Shown one piece after another: positions 25,702-34,894 of a stretch of 64,000 nucleotides of DNA. The notes under the pieces were generated by a model, which searched no databases, had not been told where the DNA came from, and saw nothing but the letters and a program-made list of their open reading frames with translations. Positions within the stretch are counted from its first letter, which is position 1, and every line of letters begins with the position of its first letter. This stretch comes from Acidovorax sp. NO-1 (GTDB lineage: Bacteria; Pseudomonadota; Gammaproteobacteria; Burkholderiales; Burkholderiaceae_C), in assembly GCF_000238595.1 (NCBI RefSeq), contig NZ_AGTS01000078.1:1-64000 (forward strand), read 5' to 3'. Made by a program: the position numbers and the translations under genes.

Positions 25702-27009
25702 ATGCCCACTTCCGAAGCCTTCTCCCCCGCCATGGCGCTGACGCTTGCGTTTGCTGCCGCTCTTACCCTGGGCCTGGCGCTCAAGTTCTGGCTTGCTACG
25801 CGCCAGATCCGGCATGTGGCGCGGCACCGCAGCGCAGTCCCCGCAGCATTTGCCGAGCGCATATCTCTGGCGGCACACCAGAAGGCTGCGGACTACACGA
25901 TCACCAAGGCGCGCCTGGGTTTGCTGGAAATGGCACTGGGTGCGGCGGTGCTCCTGGGCTGGACGCTCCTGGGCGGGCTGGACGCATTGAATCAGACATT
26001 GCTCGGCACCCTGGGTGGCGGAATGTGGCAACAGCTCGCGCTGCTCGCCGCCTTTGCTGCCATCAGCGGCCTGATCGACCTGCCGCTGTCGCTGTACCAG
26101 ACCTTTGTTGTCGAAGAGCGGTTTGGCTTCAACAAGATGACCTGCCGCCTGTGGGTGACCGATGCGCTCAAGGGCCTGCTGGTCGGCGCCCTCATCGGCC
26201 TGCCGATTGCCGCGCTGATCCTGTGGATCATGGCCGCGACCGGCCCGCTGTGGTGGCTGTGGGCCTGGTGCTTCTGGATGGGTTTCAACCTGCTGCTGAT
26301 GGTGGTGTATCCCACTTTCATTGCCCCGCTGTTCAACAAGTTCCAGCCGCTTGAAGACGAGTCGCTCAAGGCGCGCGTGACGGCACTCATGCGACGCTGC
26401 GGCTTCTCGGCCAAAGGGCTGTTCGTGATGGATGGCAGCCGGCGCAGTGCCCATGCCAACGCCTACTTCACGGGCTTTGGTGCCGCAAAGCGAGTGGTGT
26501 TCTATGACACCCTCTTGCGCCAGCTGGCCCCGGGTGAGGTCGAGGCGGTGCTGGCGCATGAGCTGGGGCATTTCAAGCATCGGCACATCATCCAGCGCAT
26601 CGTGACCTTGTTCGCATTGAGCCTGGCGGGCTTTGCGCTGCTGGGCTGGCTCTCCAACCAGGTGTGGTTCTACACCGGCCTGGGCGTGCGGCCAAGTGTG
26701 TCGCTCGACCCGGCCATGGCTGCAGCCCCCAATGATGCGCTGGCCCTGCTGCTGTTCATGCTCGTGGTGCCGGTCGTCACGTTTTTCATCTCCCCGCTGT
26801 TCTCCCAACTTTCGCGCCACCACGAGTTCCAGGCAGACGCGTACGCCGTGGCCCAGGCCAGCGGCGCCGACCTGTCTTCGGCCTTGCTCAAGCTGTACGA
26901 AGACAATGCCTCCACGCTCACCCCTGACCCGGTGTACGTGAAGTTCTACTACTCGCACCCACCCGCTACAGAGCGGTTGGCACGCATGCAAACCCCTGCA
27001 CACCCATGA
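25702..27009 (+). CDS. Ste24/HtpX-like M48 family membrane metalloprotease
   Basis: 435 aa. ATG at 25702 is chosen because the longer frame overlaps the orn promoter region. Several membrane helices flank a zinc site [11 protein letters not shown] (HExxH), with a downstream FQADAYAV segment giving the Glu ligand. The N-terminal [16 protein letters not shown] motif is typical of the CAAX-prenyl-protease-1 (Ste24) branch. The bacterial role is likely membrane protein quality control. The 3' end overlaps phhB by 4 nt. Confidence 0.88.
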   Translation: MPTSEAFSPAMALTLAFAAALTLGLALKFWLATRQIRHVARHRSAVPAAFAERISLAAHQKAADYTITKARLGLLEMALGAAVLLGWTLLGGLDALNQTLLGTLGGGMWQQLALLAAFAAISGLIDLPLSLYQTFVVEERFGFNKMTCRLWVTDALKGLLVGALIGLPIAALILWIMAATGPLWWLWAWCFWMGFNLLLMVVYPTFIAPLFNKFQPLEDESLKARVTALMRRCGFSAKGLFVMDGSRRSAHANAYFTGFGAAKRVVFYDTLLRQLAPGEVEAVLAHELGHFKHRHIIQRIVTLFALSLAGFALLGWLSNQVWFYTGLGVRPSVSLDPAMAAAPNDALALLLFMLVVPVVTFFISPLFSQLSRHHEFQADAYAVAQASGADLSSALLKLYEDNASTLTPDPVYVKFYYSHPPATERLARMQTPAHP

Positions 27010-27341
27010 GCACCATGTTGAAGAAGAAAGACTGGTCAACGCACACCCGTCGTGCGCTGACAGCTACTGAAGTTGTAGCAAATCTGGCCAAACTCGAAGG
27101 CTGGACCCTGACTGGCGACGGCGCCCACGTGGCCATCGAAAAGACGTACCAGTTCGCCAACTACTACGAGACCATCTCGTTCGTGAACGCGCTGGCGTTC
27201 GTCGCCAACGCCCAGGACCACCACCCCGACCTGTCGGTGCACTACAACCGCTGTGTGGTGCGCCTGAACACGCACGATGTGAACGGCATCTCTGCCACCG
27301 ACTTCGACTGCGCCAGCGCGTTCGATGCGCTGGTGGCCTGA
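27006..27341 (+). CDS. phhB: Pterin-4a-carbinolamine dehydratase
   Basis: 111 aa, starting in the ATGA overlap with the M48 gene. The active-site block is HHPDLSVHYNRCVVRL, followed by THDVNGIS; the paired His and downstream His match the dehydratase family. It regenerates the tetrahydropterin cofactor for aromatic amino-acid hydroxylases, although no phenylalanine hydroxylase gene is in view. A copy-like stretch of the dispersed repeat lies in frame near residues 17-27. Confidence 0.9.
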   Translation: MSTMLKKKDWSTHTRRALTATEVVANLAKLEGWTLTGDGAHVAIEKTYQFANYYETISFVNALAFVANAQDHHPDLSVHYNRCVVRLNTHDVNGISATDFDCASAFDALVA

Positions 27342-27364
27342 CCCCATGATCAGACTTGCACACC

Positions 27365-28309
27365 ATGGGTGAACGCAGCGCGCTCATGGAAGGCACCGTG
27401 GTGGCCAGCCATGGGCGCCACTGCATTGTCGAGACGCCCGATGGTGAACGCCGCATCTGCCACCCGCGTGGCAAAAAAAGCCACGCCGTGGTCGGTGACC
27501 ATGTGCTGTGGCAGGCTCCCCCACCCGGCCAGGGCGAGGAAGGCACCATCGAAAAGGTCAAGGAACGGCGCAACCTCTTTTACCGCCAGGACGAGATCCG
27601 CACCAAATCCTTTGCTGCCAACCTCGACCAGGTGTTGATCCTGATCGCCGCCGAACCCGTCTTTTCAGAAAGCCAGCTTGCGCGTGCACTGATCGCTGCC
27701 GAGGCCGAGGGCATCACGCCCATCATCGCGCTCAACAAGAGCGACCTGGTCGAACCCTTCGCCCGCGCCTGGGAGCGCCTGCTGCCCTACCGGCACATGG
27801 GCGGCGGCAAACACTATGGCGTGCTCCCGTTGTCGCTGACGCTGTCAAGTGACGTGGACCGCGCCCTGCTGATGGAGCACCTGCAGGGCAAGACCACCCT
27901 GGTGCTGGGCCCCTCGGGGTCGGGCAAGAGCACCCTCATCAATCTGCTGGTGCCAGGCGCCTCCGTGCTCACCGGCGAAATCTCCCAGGCCCTGAATTCG
28001 GGCAAACACACCACCACCAGCACGCACTGGTACTGGATGGACAAAGCCCGCACCACCGCCCTCATCGATTCGCCAGGGTTCCAGGAATTTGGGCTGTACC
28101 ACATTGCCCCCATGCAACTGGCGGCCTGCATGCCCGATATTGCTGCCCATGCGACTGCCTGCAAGTTTTACAACTGCACCCACCTGCACGAGCCCGGCTG
28201 CGGTGTTCTGGATGCAGTCAAATCAGGCCCCGGCGCAGGTGGAATAAGCGCAACACGCTATAAAATTTATAGCGATCTGTTTGAAGAGCTGAGCCACACG
28301 CGGTATTGA
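27365..28309 (+). CDS. rsgA: Ribosome small subunit-dependent GTPase A
   Basis: 314 aa from ATG at 27365 (an upstream in-frame ATG is at 27356). The GTPase domain is circularly permuted: NKSD (G4) comes before the P-loop GPSGSGKST (G1), and DSPGFQEFGL (G3) follows. An N-terminal OB fold precedes it, and a C-terminal zinc site is made by CKFYNCTHLHEPGC. RsgA helps late maturation of the 30S subunit. The last 20 codons include a 19-nt palindrome (28256-28274) that resembles half of the dispersed repeat. Confidence 0.93.
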   Translation: MGERSALMEGTVVASHGRHCIVETPDGERRICHPRGKKSHAVVGDHVLWQAPPPGQGEEGTIEKVKERRNLFYRQDEIRTKSFAANLDQVLILIAAEPVFSESQLARALIAAEAEGITPIIALNKSDLVEPFARAWERLLPYRHMGGGKHYGVLPLSLTLSSDVDRALLMEHLQGKTTLVLGPSGSGKSTLINLLVPGASVLTGEISQALNSGKHTTTSTHWYWMDKARTTALIDSPGFQEFGLYHIAPMQLAACMPDIAAHATACKFYNCTHLHEPGCGVLDAVKSGPGAGGISATRYKIYSDLFEELSHTRY

Positions 28310-28351
28310 AGGCGCGCAAGGCGCCGAAGGCGACCCAAACCGGGCTTACGC

Positions 28352-29338
28352 CTAGCCCAGCAGGCGCGCCAGGGTGAGCAGCGCCAGCAGCAGCATCCAC
28401 ACCACCACGGAGCGCCATACCAGCCCCACCACGCTGCGCAGGTGCCCCACTTCGGGTTCGCGGCCGGGGGTGGCGTCGCTGTCGCCCAGATCCGCATCGA
28501 TCTCCAGCCCCTGCGGCGCATGAAGGTCCGTGCGGGCCTTCAGCGCTTCTCCGCCCAGGCGCACGTTGATGGCACCCGCCGTTGCGGCAAGCACCACGCC
28601 ATCGTTGTCGTTGGGAAAACGCTGGGCATGAAAACGCCATCCCTCGATCGCCTCTTCAAAACTGCCAACCACCGCGAAGCTCAGGGCAGTGAGCCGCGCC
28701 GGAAGCCAATCGATGGCCGTCCACGCCTGGGCAGAAGCCCTCTGCAGTGAGGCACTGGCGGGCTGTGCGCCCGAGCGCAGCCGGTAGTGCCAGTGGCGTG
28801 ACACGAACTCGGCCAGACGATAAAGCACCGCGCCCGTAGGGCCCAGGCCCAGCGCCGCGAGCACCGAAAACCACGCCAGCACGCCAAACACATGCCGGTG
28901 CGCTGCCAGCACCGAATATTCGATCACGTGGCGCACGATCTCGCTGCGCGGCAGCGCACCTACGTCAACCTGTTGCCAGTGGGCCAGCCGCTCGCGGGCA
29001 GCATCTTCGTCGCCCTCTTCCAGCGCATCGCGAATGCTGGTGAAGTGGTGGCTGAACTGCCGAAAGCCCAATGTGATATAGAGCACAGCAACGCTCCAGA
29101 GCACCGCAAACGGCCAACCCAATCCCCACAGCAGCAGCCAGTGGATGGCTAGCGTGACCAGTGCCGGCACAAGGACTGCAAGGCACCACGCCACCCAGCC
29201 GTGGTGCTGCTTGCCCGCGTCAAAATTGCGGCTGACAGATAGTGCCCACGCACGAAGGCCCGCATGGATGGGGTTGGTACGTGCCAGAGGACGGGCCTGC
29301 TCGATCAGCAGAGCGAACAGGATGGCGAAGAAACTCAT
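28352..29338 (-). CDS. CobD/CbiB-family membrane protein
   Basis: 328 aa from ATG at 29338. It opens with MSFFAILFALLIEQARPL, followed by two hydrophobic helices, then a long cytoplasmic part with HVFGVLAWFSVLAALGLGPTGAVLYR and a C-terminal helix. The pattern is that of CobD/CbiB, which amidates cobyric acid with aminopropanol in B12 synthesis. No other cobalamin genes are near, and many betaproteobacteria carry such a stand-alone paralogue, so the enzymatic role is uncertain. It follows the nudix gene on the same strand. Confidence 0.7.
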   Translation of the reverse strand: MSFFAILFALLIEQARPLARTNPIHAGLRAWALSVSRNFDAGKQHHGWVAWCLAVLVPALVTLAIHWLLLWGLGWPFAVLWSVAVLYITLGFRQFSHHFTSIRDALEEGDEDAARERLAHWQQVDVGALPRSEIVRHVIEYSVLAAHRHVFGVLAWFSVLAALGLGPTGAVLYRLAEFVSRHWHYRLRSGAQPASASLQRASAQAWTAIDWLPARLTALSFAVVGSFEEAIEGWRFHAQRFPNDNDGVVLAATAGAINVRLGGEALKARTDLHAPQGLEIDADLGDSDATPGREPEVGHLRSVVGLVWRSVVVWMLLLALLTLARLLG

Positions 29339-29393
29339 GGGGCAATGATACTGGCGGTTCACCCCGGTCCGCGCCCTGCAGGGCAGCCTTGCT

Positions 29394-30113
29394 TCACGCC
29401 AGCATGAACCGGTAGAAGTTGCGCAGCATCCCTGCCGTGGCACCCCAGATGAAGTGGATCTTGTCACCCTGCTGGTAGGGCATCGAAAACCATTCCCGGT
29501 GGACACCATCCAGGTCAAAAACATGGCGGCGGTGGTTGGCCGGGTTCAGCAAGAAATCGAGCGGCACTTCAAAGAGGTCTGCCACCTCGTAGGGGTTCGG
29601 CTGCAGCACGCAGTCGGGCCGCACCAGCGCCACCACGGGCGTGATGATGAAGGACGAACCGGTGACATAGGTGGGCAGTGCGCCCAGCACCTCCACAAAT
29701 TCCGGCGCCAGCCCCACCTCCTCCTGGGCCTCGCGCAAGGCGGTGTGGGCAGGGGTGGCATCCTCGGGATCCGCCCGACCGCCAGGGAAGGCCACCTGCC
29801 CTGAATGCGTGGACAAGTGGGCCGTGCGTTCCGTCAGCAGCACCGTCGGTTGCTGCCGAAGCACCACCGCGATCAGCACCGACGCGTGCGCGGGCGGCCG
29901 GTTCATGAACTTCTTTTCCAGCAATACCTCAGGCTCCCACCGTGGGGGAGCGGCAAACCGGGCGCGCAGCGCGTCTGCGGTTTGGGCATGGGCGGGAACG
30001 GCAGGTAGTTGCTCGTCTGTGCCCACCACGGGCACGAGGCGCGGGTCGAAATCCGGCAGGCTCGACAAGGGAGCGATCACGGACGAAACGGCGGAGTTGG
30101 GCGAAATTTTCAC
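29394..30113 (-). CDS. NUDIX hydrolase, CoA pyrophosphatase type (NudL-like)
   Basis: 239 aa. The only reasonable start is a GTG at 30113. The CoA-pyrophosphatase signature LTERTAHLSTHSGQVAFPGG is followed directly by the Nudix helix with TALREAQEEVGL, and the conserved C-terminal TGATAG-type segment appears as WGATAGMLRNF. Such enzymes split CoA and its derivatives into phosphopantetheine and 3',5'-ADP. It lies downstream of rplS but beyond a strong terminator, so it probably has its own promoter. Confidence 0.85.
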   Translation of the reverse strand: MKISPNSAVSSVIAPLSSLPDFDPRLVPVVGTDEQLPAVPAHAQTADALRARFAAPPRWEPEVLLEKKFMNRPPAHASVLIAVVLRQQPTVLLTERTAHLSTHSGQVAFPGGRADPEDATPAHTALREAQEEVGLAPEFVEVLGALPTYVTGSSFIITPVVALVRPDCVLQPNPYEVADLFEVPLDFLLNPANHRRHVFDLDGVHREWFSMPYQQGDKIHFIWGATAGMLRNFYRFMLA

Positions 30114-30133
30114 AACCAGGGGCGAAGACCGGA

Positions 30134-30170
30134 CAAAAAAAAGCCGCTACAGACCGAACTGTAGCGGCTT
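30134..30170 (-). terminator. Intrinsic terminator of the rpsP-rimM-trmD-rplS group
   Basis: A perfect 12-bp stem (30141-30152 with 30159-30170) and 6-nt loop are followed on the minus strand by an uninterrupted T run. It lies 20 bp after the rplS stop. Confidence 0.9.
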
Positions 30171-30189
30171 GCCAGGATGCGGCAGTGCC

Positions 30190-30582
30190 TTATGCGGCGG
30201 CGGTTGCCGCCTTGGCCTTGTTGACGCGCTGTGGCAGCTTTTCCTTGATACGTGCCGACTTGCCGCTGCGGTCACGCAGGTAGTACAGCTTGGCGCGGCG
30301 CACGTCACCACGGCGCTTGACTTCGATGCCGGCGATCAGCGGGCTGTAGGTCTGGAACGTACGCTCCACGCCTTCGCCGCTGGAGATCTTGCGCACGGTG
30401 AAGCCGCTGTTGAGGCCGCGATTGCGCTTGGCAATCACCACACCTTCGTAGGCCTGCACGCGCTTGCGGGTACCTTCCACCACGTTCACGCTGACGATGA
30501 CGGTGTCACCAGGGGCGAATTCAGGGATGGTCTTGTTCAAGCGGGCGATTTCTTCCGCTTCCAGGGTCTGAATCAGGTTCAT
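30190..30582 (-). CDS. rplS: 50S ribosomal protein L19
   Basis: 130 aa. Family blocks are present: [20 protein letters not shown], then [15 protein letters not shown] and [16 protein letters not shown], and the C-terminal [23 protein letters not shown]19 sits at the 30S-50S interface. It is last in the conserved rpsP-rimM-trmD-rplS order. TATAAT on the minus strand at about 30701-30706, between trmD and rplS, could give it an extra promoter. Confidence 0.97.
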   Translation of the reverse strand: MNLIQTLEAEEIARLNKTIPEFAPGDTVIVSVNVVEGTRKRVQAYEGVVIAKRNRGLNSGFTVRKISSGEGVERTFQTYSPLIAGIEVKRRGDVRRAKLYYLRDRSGKSARIKEKLPQRVNKAKAATAAA

Positions 30583-30710
30583 GTTTGATATCCAACGATC
30601 TTGTCCGCGCCAAAAATGGCTGCGTCGGGATTGACGTCTCAGTGTTTTGCAGGAGAACTCCCTGTCAAAACGGCCGGCCAGAGGATCGAAAAGCCTTTGA
30701 TTATAGCAAT

Positions 30711-31469
30711 TCAGCCGAACTTGGCCAATACAGCTTCATCTGCAGGGGCCAGATGCCCTGCCTTGCGCGCCGCCTCGATGAGATCGGGCCGGTGCCTGGC
30801 CGTGGTGGCCAGGCGCTGGTCACGCCGCCAGCGCTCGATCTGCGCATGGTGGCCAGACATCAGCGCGGCAGGCACCTGCTGTCCTGCCCATTCTTCAGGA
30901 CGCGTGTAGTGCGGGCAATCGAGCAGGCCATCGAGCGCCGGGTTGAAGCTGTCGAGCTGGTGGCTGCCCTCATCATTGAGCACACCGGGCTGCAAGCGCG
31001 CCACGGCGTCCAGCAAGGCCATGGCGGCGATTTCGCCACCCGACAGTACAAAGTCGCCCAGACTCATCTGCAGATCCACATGGGCATCAATGAAACGCTG
31101 GTCAATGCCTTCATAGCGCCCGCAGAGCAGGATTGCACCCGCACTTGCAGACCAGCGCTGTACGGCAGGGTGGTTCAGCGTTTCGCCAATGGGCGAAAAA
31201 AGAACCAGGGGCACATGACTGCCCCCGGCCTCACCACGCTCCACCCGGATAGCGGCAAGACACCGGGCGAGGGGCTCAGCCATCATCACCATGCCCGGTC
31301 CGCCGCCAAACGGCCGGTCATCGACACGGCGGTAGTTGCCATCGGCGTGGTCGCGCGGGTTCCACAGGCGCACATCAACCTGCCCACCCGCATACGCGCG
31401 GCGGGTCACGCCGCTGGCCAGGAACGGCGCAAACAGCTCGGGGAACAGGGTGATGACGTCAAAACGCAT
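30711..31469 (-). CDS. trmD: tRNA (guanine-N1)-methyltransferase
   Basis: 252 aa. Begins [17 protein letters not shown] and carries the SAM-binding trefoil-knot signature [15 protein letters not shown] and [18 protein letters not shown], then the C-terminal [17 protein letters not shown]. TrmD methylates G37 of tRNAs reading CNN codons to prevent frameshifting. It lies 29 bp after rimM in the conserved operon. Confidence 0.97.
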   Translation of the reverse strand: MRFDVITLFPELFAPFLASGVTRRAYAGGQVDVRLWNPRDHADGNYRRVDDRPFGGGPGMVMMAEPLARCLAAIRVERGEAGGSHVPLVLFSPIGETLNHPAVQRWSASAGAILLCGRYEGIDQRFIDAHVDLQMSLGDFVLSGGEIAAMALLDAVARLQPGVLNDEGSHQLDSFNPALDGLLDCPHYTRPEEWAGQQVPAALMSGHHAQIERWRRDQRLATTARHRPDLIEAARKAGHLAPADEAVLAKFG

Positions 31470-31498
31470 GGTGGGCGGCGCCCCTGGAGGTGTGTCGG

Positions 31499-32068
31499 TC
31501 AGTAGTCAGGCTGCCAGTCCACGGTGATGCGTTTCGCGGCCAGGTCCACCTTGTCGATGAAGGCCGAGACAAAAGGAATCATGCGCTCCTGGGCCTTGCC
31601 GTCCTGTTCATAGGCCAGTACCAGCACCGTCTGCGGGCCGGTGGACATCAGTTCCTGCACCTGCCCCAGCGCCACGCCTTCACGGTTGACGACCGCAAGA
31701 CCGATCAGATCGACCCAGTAGTACTCGTCTTCCGAGGTGGTGGGAAAGCTGGAACGCGGCACAAAGATGCGTGCACCGCGCAAGGCTTCGGCGGCATCGC
31801 GGTCATCAATGCCCTGCGCCCAGGCCACCACGGTGTCGGAATGGTCCTTGGCCTGGCGGATGGACAAAAGCACCGTGCCCGCAAAGGTCTTGGCCCCCCG
31901 CTCGGAGGGCTGCAGGTACCAGCGTTTGGAGGCAAACAATGCTTCGGGGCTGCTGCTGTGTGACAGCACCTTGAACCAGCCCTTCACCCCCCAGGCATCG
32001 GCAATGCGCCCCACTTCAACGGCGTCTGTGGGCAGCTCTGCGGGCTCGAGGGTCAGGTGGGTGGCCAT
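31499..32068 (-). CDS. rimM: Ribosome maturation factor RimM
   Basis: 189 aa from ATG at 32068. The N-terminal beta-barrel has VEVGRIADAWGVKGWFKV; the PRC-barrel half carries DEYYWVDLIGLAVVNREG, then MIPFVSAFIDKVDL and ITVDWQPDY at the C-terminus. RimM binds S19 and assists 30S head assembly. A large hairpin separates it from rpsP. Confidence 0.95.
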   Translation of the reverse strand: MATHLTLEPAELPTDAVEVGRIADAWGVKGWFKVLSHSSSPEALFASKRWYLQPSERGAKTFAGTVLLSIRQAKDHSDTVVAWAQGIDDRDAAEALRGARIFVPRSSFPTTSEDEYYWVDLIGLAVVNREGVALGQVQELMSTGPQTVLVLAYEQDGKAQERMIPFVSAFIDKVDLAAKRITVDWQPDY

Positions 32069-32089
32069 GGTGGAAGATTCCAGAATAGG

Positions 32090-32134
32090 AAAAGGGCGGG
32101 TTTCGCCAGGCATGCCGACGAAACCCGCCCTTTT
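32090..32134 (-). promoter_or_regulatory. 16-bp perfect intercistronic hairpin between rpsP and rimM
   Basis: Positions 32090-32105 and 32119-32134 are perfect inverted complements around a 13-nt loop. On the minus strand the stem ends in CCCTTTTCC, so it could serve as a partial terminator or an mRNA-stabilising end, giving more S16 than RimM from the same transcript. Confidence 0.65.
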
Positions 32135-32143
32135 CAGGGAGCT

Positions 32144-32395
32144 TTAAGCAGCCTTCTTGGCGGCTTGCTTGATCAGGCGGTCCACGGTGGGCGAGGACTG
32201 GGCGCCCACGCTCTTCCAGTACGTCAGACGGTCTTGCACGATGCGCAGGCCTTCTTCGGATTCCTTGGCGGTGGGGTTGTAGAAGCCGATGCGCTCGATG
32301 AAGCGGCCATCACGGCGCACGCGCTTGTCAGCAACGACGATGTTGAAGAAAGGACGGCCCTTGGAGCCGCCGCGGGAGAGTCGAATGACGACCAT
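32144..32395 (-). CDS. rpsP: 30S ribosomal protein S16
   Basis: 83 aa. Begins [20 protein letters not shown], with [21 protein letters not shown] and the C-terminal [12 protein letters not shown]. This is the typical length and sequence of S16, needed for 30S body assembly. It is first in the rpsP-rimM-trmD-rplS operon. Confidence 0.97.
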   Translation of the reverse strand: MVVIRLSRGGSKGRPFFNIVVADKRVRRDGRFIERIGFYNPTAKESEEGLRIVQDRLTYWKSVGAQSSPTVDRLIKQAAKKAA

Positions 32396-32743
32396 GATTT
32401 ATCCTTCGGGTGGTGAACTCCGGCAACATTTGCCTTGAGCCACAGTGTTCGCAACCATATTCGCAACGCTTGAGACACGCGACATGGCCACCCGGCCAGC
32501 GACACGCTGCAAAGCCCGCGATTATATCGGTTTCCTGGTACGGCGTGTCATTCTCCGTCAGCAGCTCGCACGGGCAGCAATGTCTGCCCTGTCCACCAAC
32601 CCCTGGAGGACGCGGGGCAAAGGGCTTGGCACACTGCCGTGCCCCAGCTCAAGTCTCTATACTGCGGCGCGCAGAACGCCCGAGTTGCCGGGCAGTTTTC
32701 CCGGCCTTTTTGTGCACGCCAATGTGCACCACACCCCTCAGAT
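32396..32743 (-). other. 348-bp divergent gap between rpsP and the GNAT gene
   Basis: No convincing gene. It must hold the rpsP promoter on the minus strand and a promoter for the acetyltransferase gene on the plus strand. The only clear signal I see is the -10-like TATAAT at 32521-32526 (minus), listed separately. Confidence 0.5.
32521..32551 (-). promoter_or_regulatory. Candidate promoter of the rpsP operon
   Basis: On the minus strand, TATAAT (32521-32526) follows ATGACA by 19 nt, a slightly long spacer. Transcripts would carry a leader of roughly 115-120 nt before rpsP. Confidence 0.45.
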
Positions 32744-33265
32744 ATGCCCACCATTCGACCCAGCACCGACAGCGACATTCCCGCCATCACGGCCATTTAC
32801 CAGCACCATGTGCTGCACGGCACGGGTACGTTCGAGATCGATCCGCCTTCCGAAGCCGACATGACCGGACGCCGCGCCGACGTGCTGGCCCGCGGGCTTC
32901 CCTGGCTGGTGGCTGAAAAAGACGGCGAAGTGCTGGGCTTTGCCTACGCCAACTGGTTCAAGCCCCGCCCTGCCTACCGGTTTTCTGCCGAAGATTCAAT
33001 CTATGTGGCCGACAGCGCCCGCGGCATGGGCCTGGGCCGCCAACTTCTGGCCGAGCTGGCCGTGCAGTGCGAGGCAGCAGGCGTGCGCAAGTTGCTGGCC
33101 GTGATCGGCGACTCGGCCAACGCGGGCTCCATCGGTGTGCACCGGGCACTGGGCTTTACCGATGTGGGCGTCATGCGCTCGGTAGGCTGGAAGTTCGGCG
33201 CCTGGCGCGACATCGTCCTCATGGAGAAGACGCTGGGCGCGGGCGATACCACCTCCCCCGAGTGA
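32744..33265 (+). CDS. GNAT acetyltransferase (phosphinothricin/methionine-sulfoximine type)
   Basis: 173 aa from ATG at 32744. Family blocks: IRPSTDSDIPAITAIYQHHV, then GTGTFEIDPPS and WLVAEKDGEVLGFAYANWFKPRPAYR, the acetyl-CoA loop ARGMGLGRQLL, and ANAGSIGVHRALGF. This is the Pat/MddA-like group that acetylates phosphinothricin or methionine sulfoximine; the natural substrate here is unknown. Confidence 0.85.
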   Translation: MPTIRPSTDSDIPAITAIYQHHVLHGTGTFEIDPPSEADMTGRRADVLARGLPWLVAEKDGEVLGFAYANWFKPRPAYRFSAEDSIYVADSARGMGLGRQLLAELAVQCEAAGVRKLLAVIGDSANAGSIGVHRALGFTDVGVMRSVGWKFGAWRDIVLMEKTLGAGDTTSPE

Positions 33266-33278
33266 GAGCAGGCTCCGC

Positions 33279-33728
33279 ATGATCAAGAACAAGACCGTGG
33301 CGGCCTGGCTGGCCTTTCTGGGCGGGCCGCTGGGCCTGCACCGCTTTTACCTGCATGGCCTGACCGACATGCTGGGCTGGTTGCTGCCGATCCCGACAGC
33401 GCTGGGCATCTACGGCATACAGCGGGTACAGCAGCTCGGCCAGGACGACCACTACAGCTGGGTGCTGATCCCGCTCCTGGGCTTCACGATCGCGGGTTGC
33501 GCCTTGCAGGCCATCGTGTTTGCCCTGAAGACGCCCGAGGTCTGGAATGCGCGCTACAACCCCACGGCAGCCCCCGACGCCGTGCAGGGGCAGACCCGCT
33601 GGACCACCATCGGCGCGATTGTGGCGTCGCTGCTGATCGGCACCACGGTGCTCATGGCCAGCCTCGCGTTCAGCTTTCAGCGGTATTTTGAGTACCAGAT
33701 TGAGGAAGCGCGCAAGATTTCTCAGTGA
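33279..33728 (+). CDS. TM2-domain membrane protein
   Basis: 149 aa. The N-terminal segment KTVAAWLAFLGGPLGLHRFYL resembles the first helix and turn of the TM2 domain (LGxxGxHRFYLG). Three to four hydrophobic helices follow. The start lies 13 bp after the acetyltransferase stop, so the two may be co-transcribed. No function is known for this group in bacteria. Confidence 0.65.
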   Translation: MIKNKTVAAWLAFLGGPLGLHRFYLHGLTDMLGWLLPIPTALGIYGIQRVQQLGQDDHYSWVLIPLLGFTIAGCALQAIVFALKTPEVWNARYNPTAAPDAVQGQTRWTTIGAIVASLLIGTTVLMASLAFSFQRYFEYQIEEARKISQ

Positions 33729-33731
33729 AAT

Positions 33732-33784
33732 CAGCCGCCAGCGCTTACCAGAAAAGCGCTTATAGCTATTAATTTAATAGCACA
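33732..33784. repeat. Two-hairpin dispersed repeat (intergenic copy)
   Basis: AGCGCTT and AAAGCGCT form the first hairpin; AGCTAT and AATAGC form the second, with the pattern AGCGC-N-GCGCT-N3-AGCTAT-N8-ATAGCA. It lies between the 3' ends of the convergent TM2 and pit genes, where it could also act in transcription termination. Confidence 0.75.
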
Positions 33785-33864
33785 AAGAACTCGCGCAGCA
33801 CTCTCCCACTGAAGATGCCGGTGCATGGCGGCGCCCTGCCGGTGGTTTTCGACAGGGGCAGTCC

Positions 33865-34875
33865 TCAGAAAATCTGCAGACTGATCCAGTACGCCACAGC
33901 AGCCATGAAGGCGCTGGCTGGAATCGTCAGTATCCACGCCCAGACAATGTTGCCTGCCACGCCCCAGCGCACGGCGCTGGCACGCTGGGTAGACCCCACA
34001 CCGACGATGGCGCCGGTGATGGTGTGGGTGGTCGAGACCGGAATGCCCAGCATGGTCGCCAGAAACAGCGTCATCGCCCCGCCCGTTTCGGCACAAAACC
34101 CGCCCACGGGCTTGAGCTTGGTGATCTTCTGGCCCATGGTTTTCACGATGCGCCAGCCACCGAACATCGTGCCCAGGCCAATCGCCACGTAGCAGCTCAC
34201 GATGGTCCAGGTGGGGGGTGCCGCGTCAGACGCCGAGGTATAACCCGTTGCAATCAGCAGCAGCCAGATGATGCCGATGGTCTTTTGGGCATCGTTGCCG
34301 CCATGGCCCAGGCTGTAGGCACCGGCAGACACCAGCTGCAGACGCCGGAACCATTTGTCCACCCGGCTCGGGCGTGCCCTGCGAAAGATGTGTGCCACCG
34401 CCACCATCAGGATGGAGCCCAGCAGGAACCCGAGCAGCGGCGAGACGAAGATGAACGCCACCGTCTTGAGGATCCCGGCCGAGATCAGCGCACCCGCGCC
34501 GGCCTTGGCGATCACGGCGCCCACGATGCCGCCGATCAGCGCGTGCGAGGAGCTGCTGGGAATGCCGTAGTACCAGGTGATCACGTTCCAGCTGATGGCG
34601 CCTACCAGCGCACCAAATACCACATGGGTGTCCACCACGCCCGGCTGCACGATGCCCTTGCCCACGGTGGCGGCCACGCTCAGGTGAAACACAAAGATGG
34701 CAATGAAGTTGAAAAAGGCCGCGAACAGGACGGCCTGCCCAGGCTTGAGCACTCCGGTGGATACCACCGTGGCAATCGAATTGGCCGCGTCATGGAACCC
34801 GTTCATGAAGTCGAACAGGATCGCGAGGGCCACGAGCATCACCACAACCCACAGGGCTGTCTGTACGGTTTCCAT
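33865..34875 (-). CDS. pitA: Low-affinity inorganic phosphate permease (PiT family)
   Basis: 336 aa from ATG at 34875. It has the duplicated PiT signature: FDFMNGFHDAANSIATVV in the first helices and YSLGHGGNDAQKTIGII in the second half. About ten membrane helices are expected. PiT carriers import metal-phosphate with protons. The gene follows the DUF47 gene by 19 bp, the usual pairing. Confidence 0.92.
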   Translation of the reverse strand: METVQTALWVVVMLVALAILFDFMNGFHDAANSIATVVSTGVLKPGQAVLFAAFFNFIAIFVFHLSVAATVGKGIVQPGVVDTHVVFGALVGAISWNVITWYYGIPSSSSHALIGGIVGAVIAKAGAGALISAGILKTVAFIFVSPLLGFLLGSILMVAVAHIFRRARPSRVDKWFRRLQLVSAGAYSLGHGGNDAQKTIGIIWLLLIATGYTSASDAAPPTWTIVSCYVAIGLGTMFGGWRIVKTMGQKITKLKPVGGFCAETGGAMTLFLATMLGIPVSTTHTITGAIVGVGSTQRASAVRWGVAGNIVWAWILTIPASAFMAAVAYWISLQIF

Positions 34876-34894
34876 AATGGTCCGCCTGCAGAAA

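Noticed and set aside
28352..29338. A cobalamin biosynthesis locus around the CobD-like gene
   Set aside because: No other cob/cbi genes nearby; the gene follows a nudix gene and ribosomal operon, so pathway membership is not supported.
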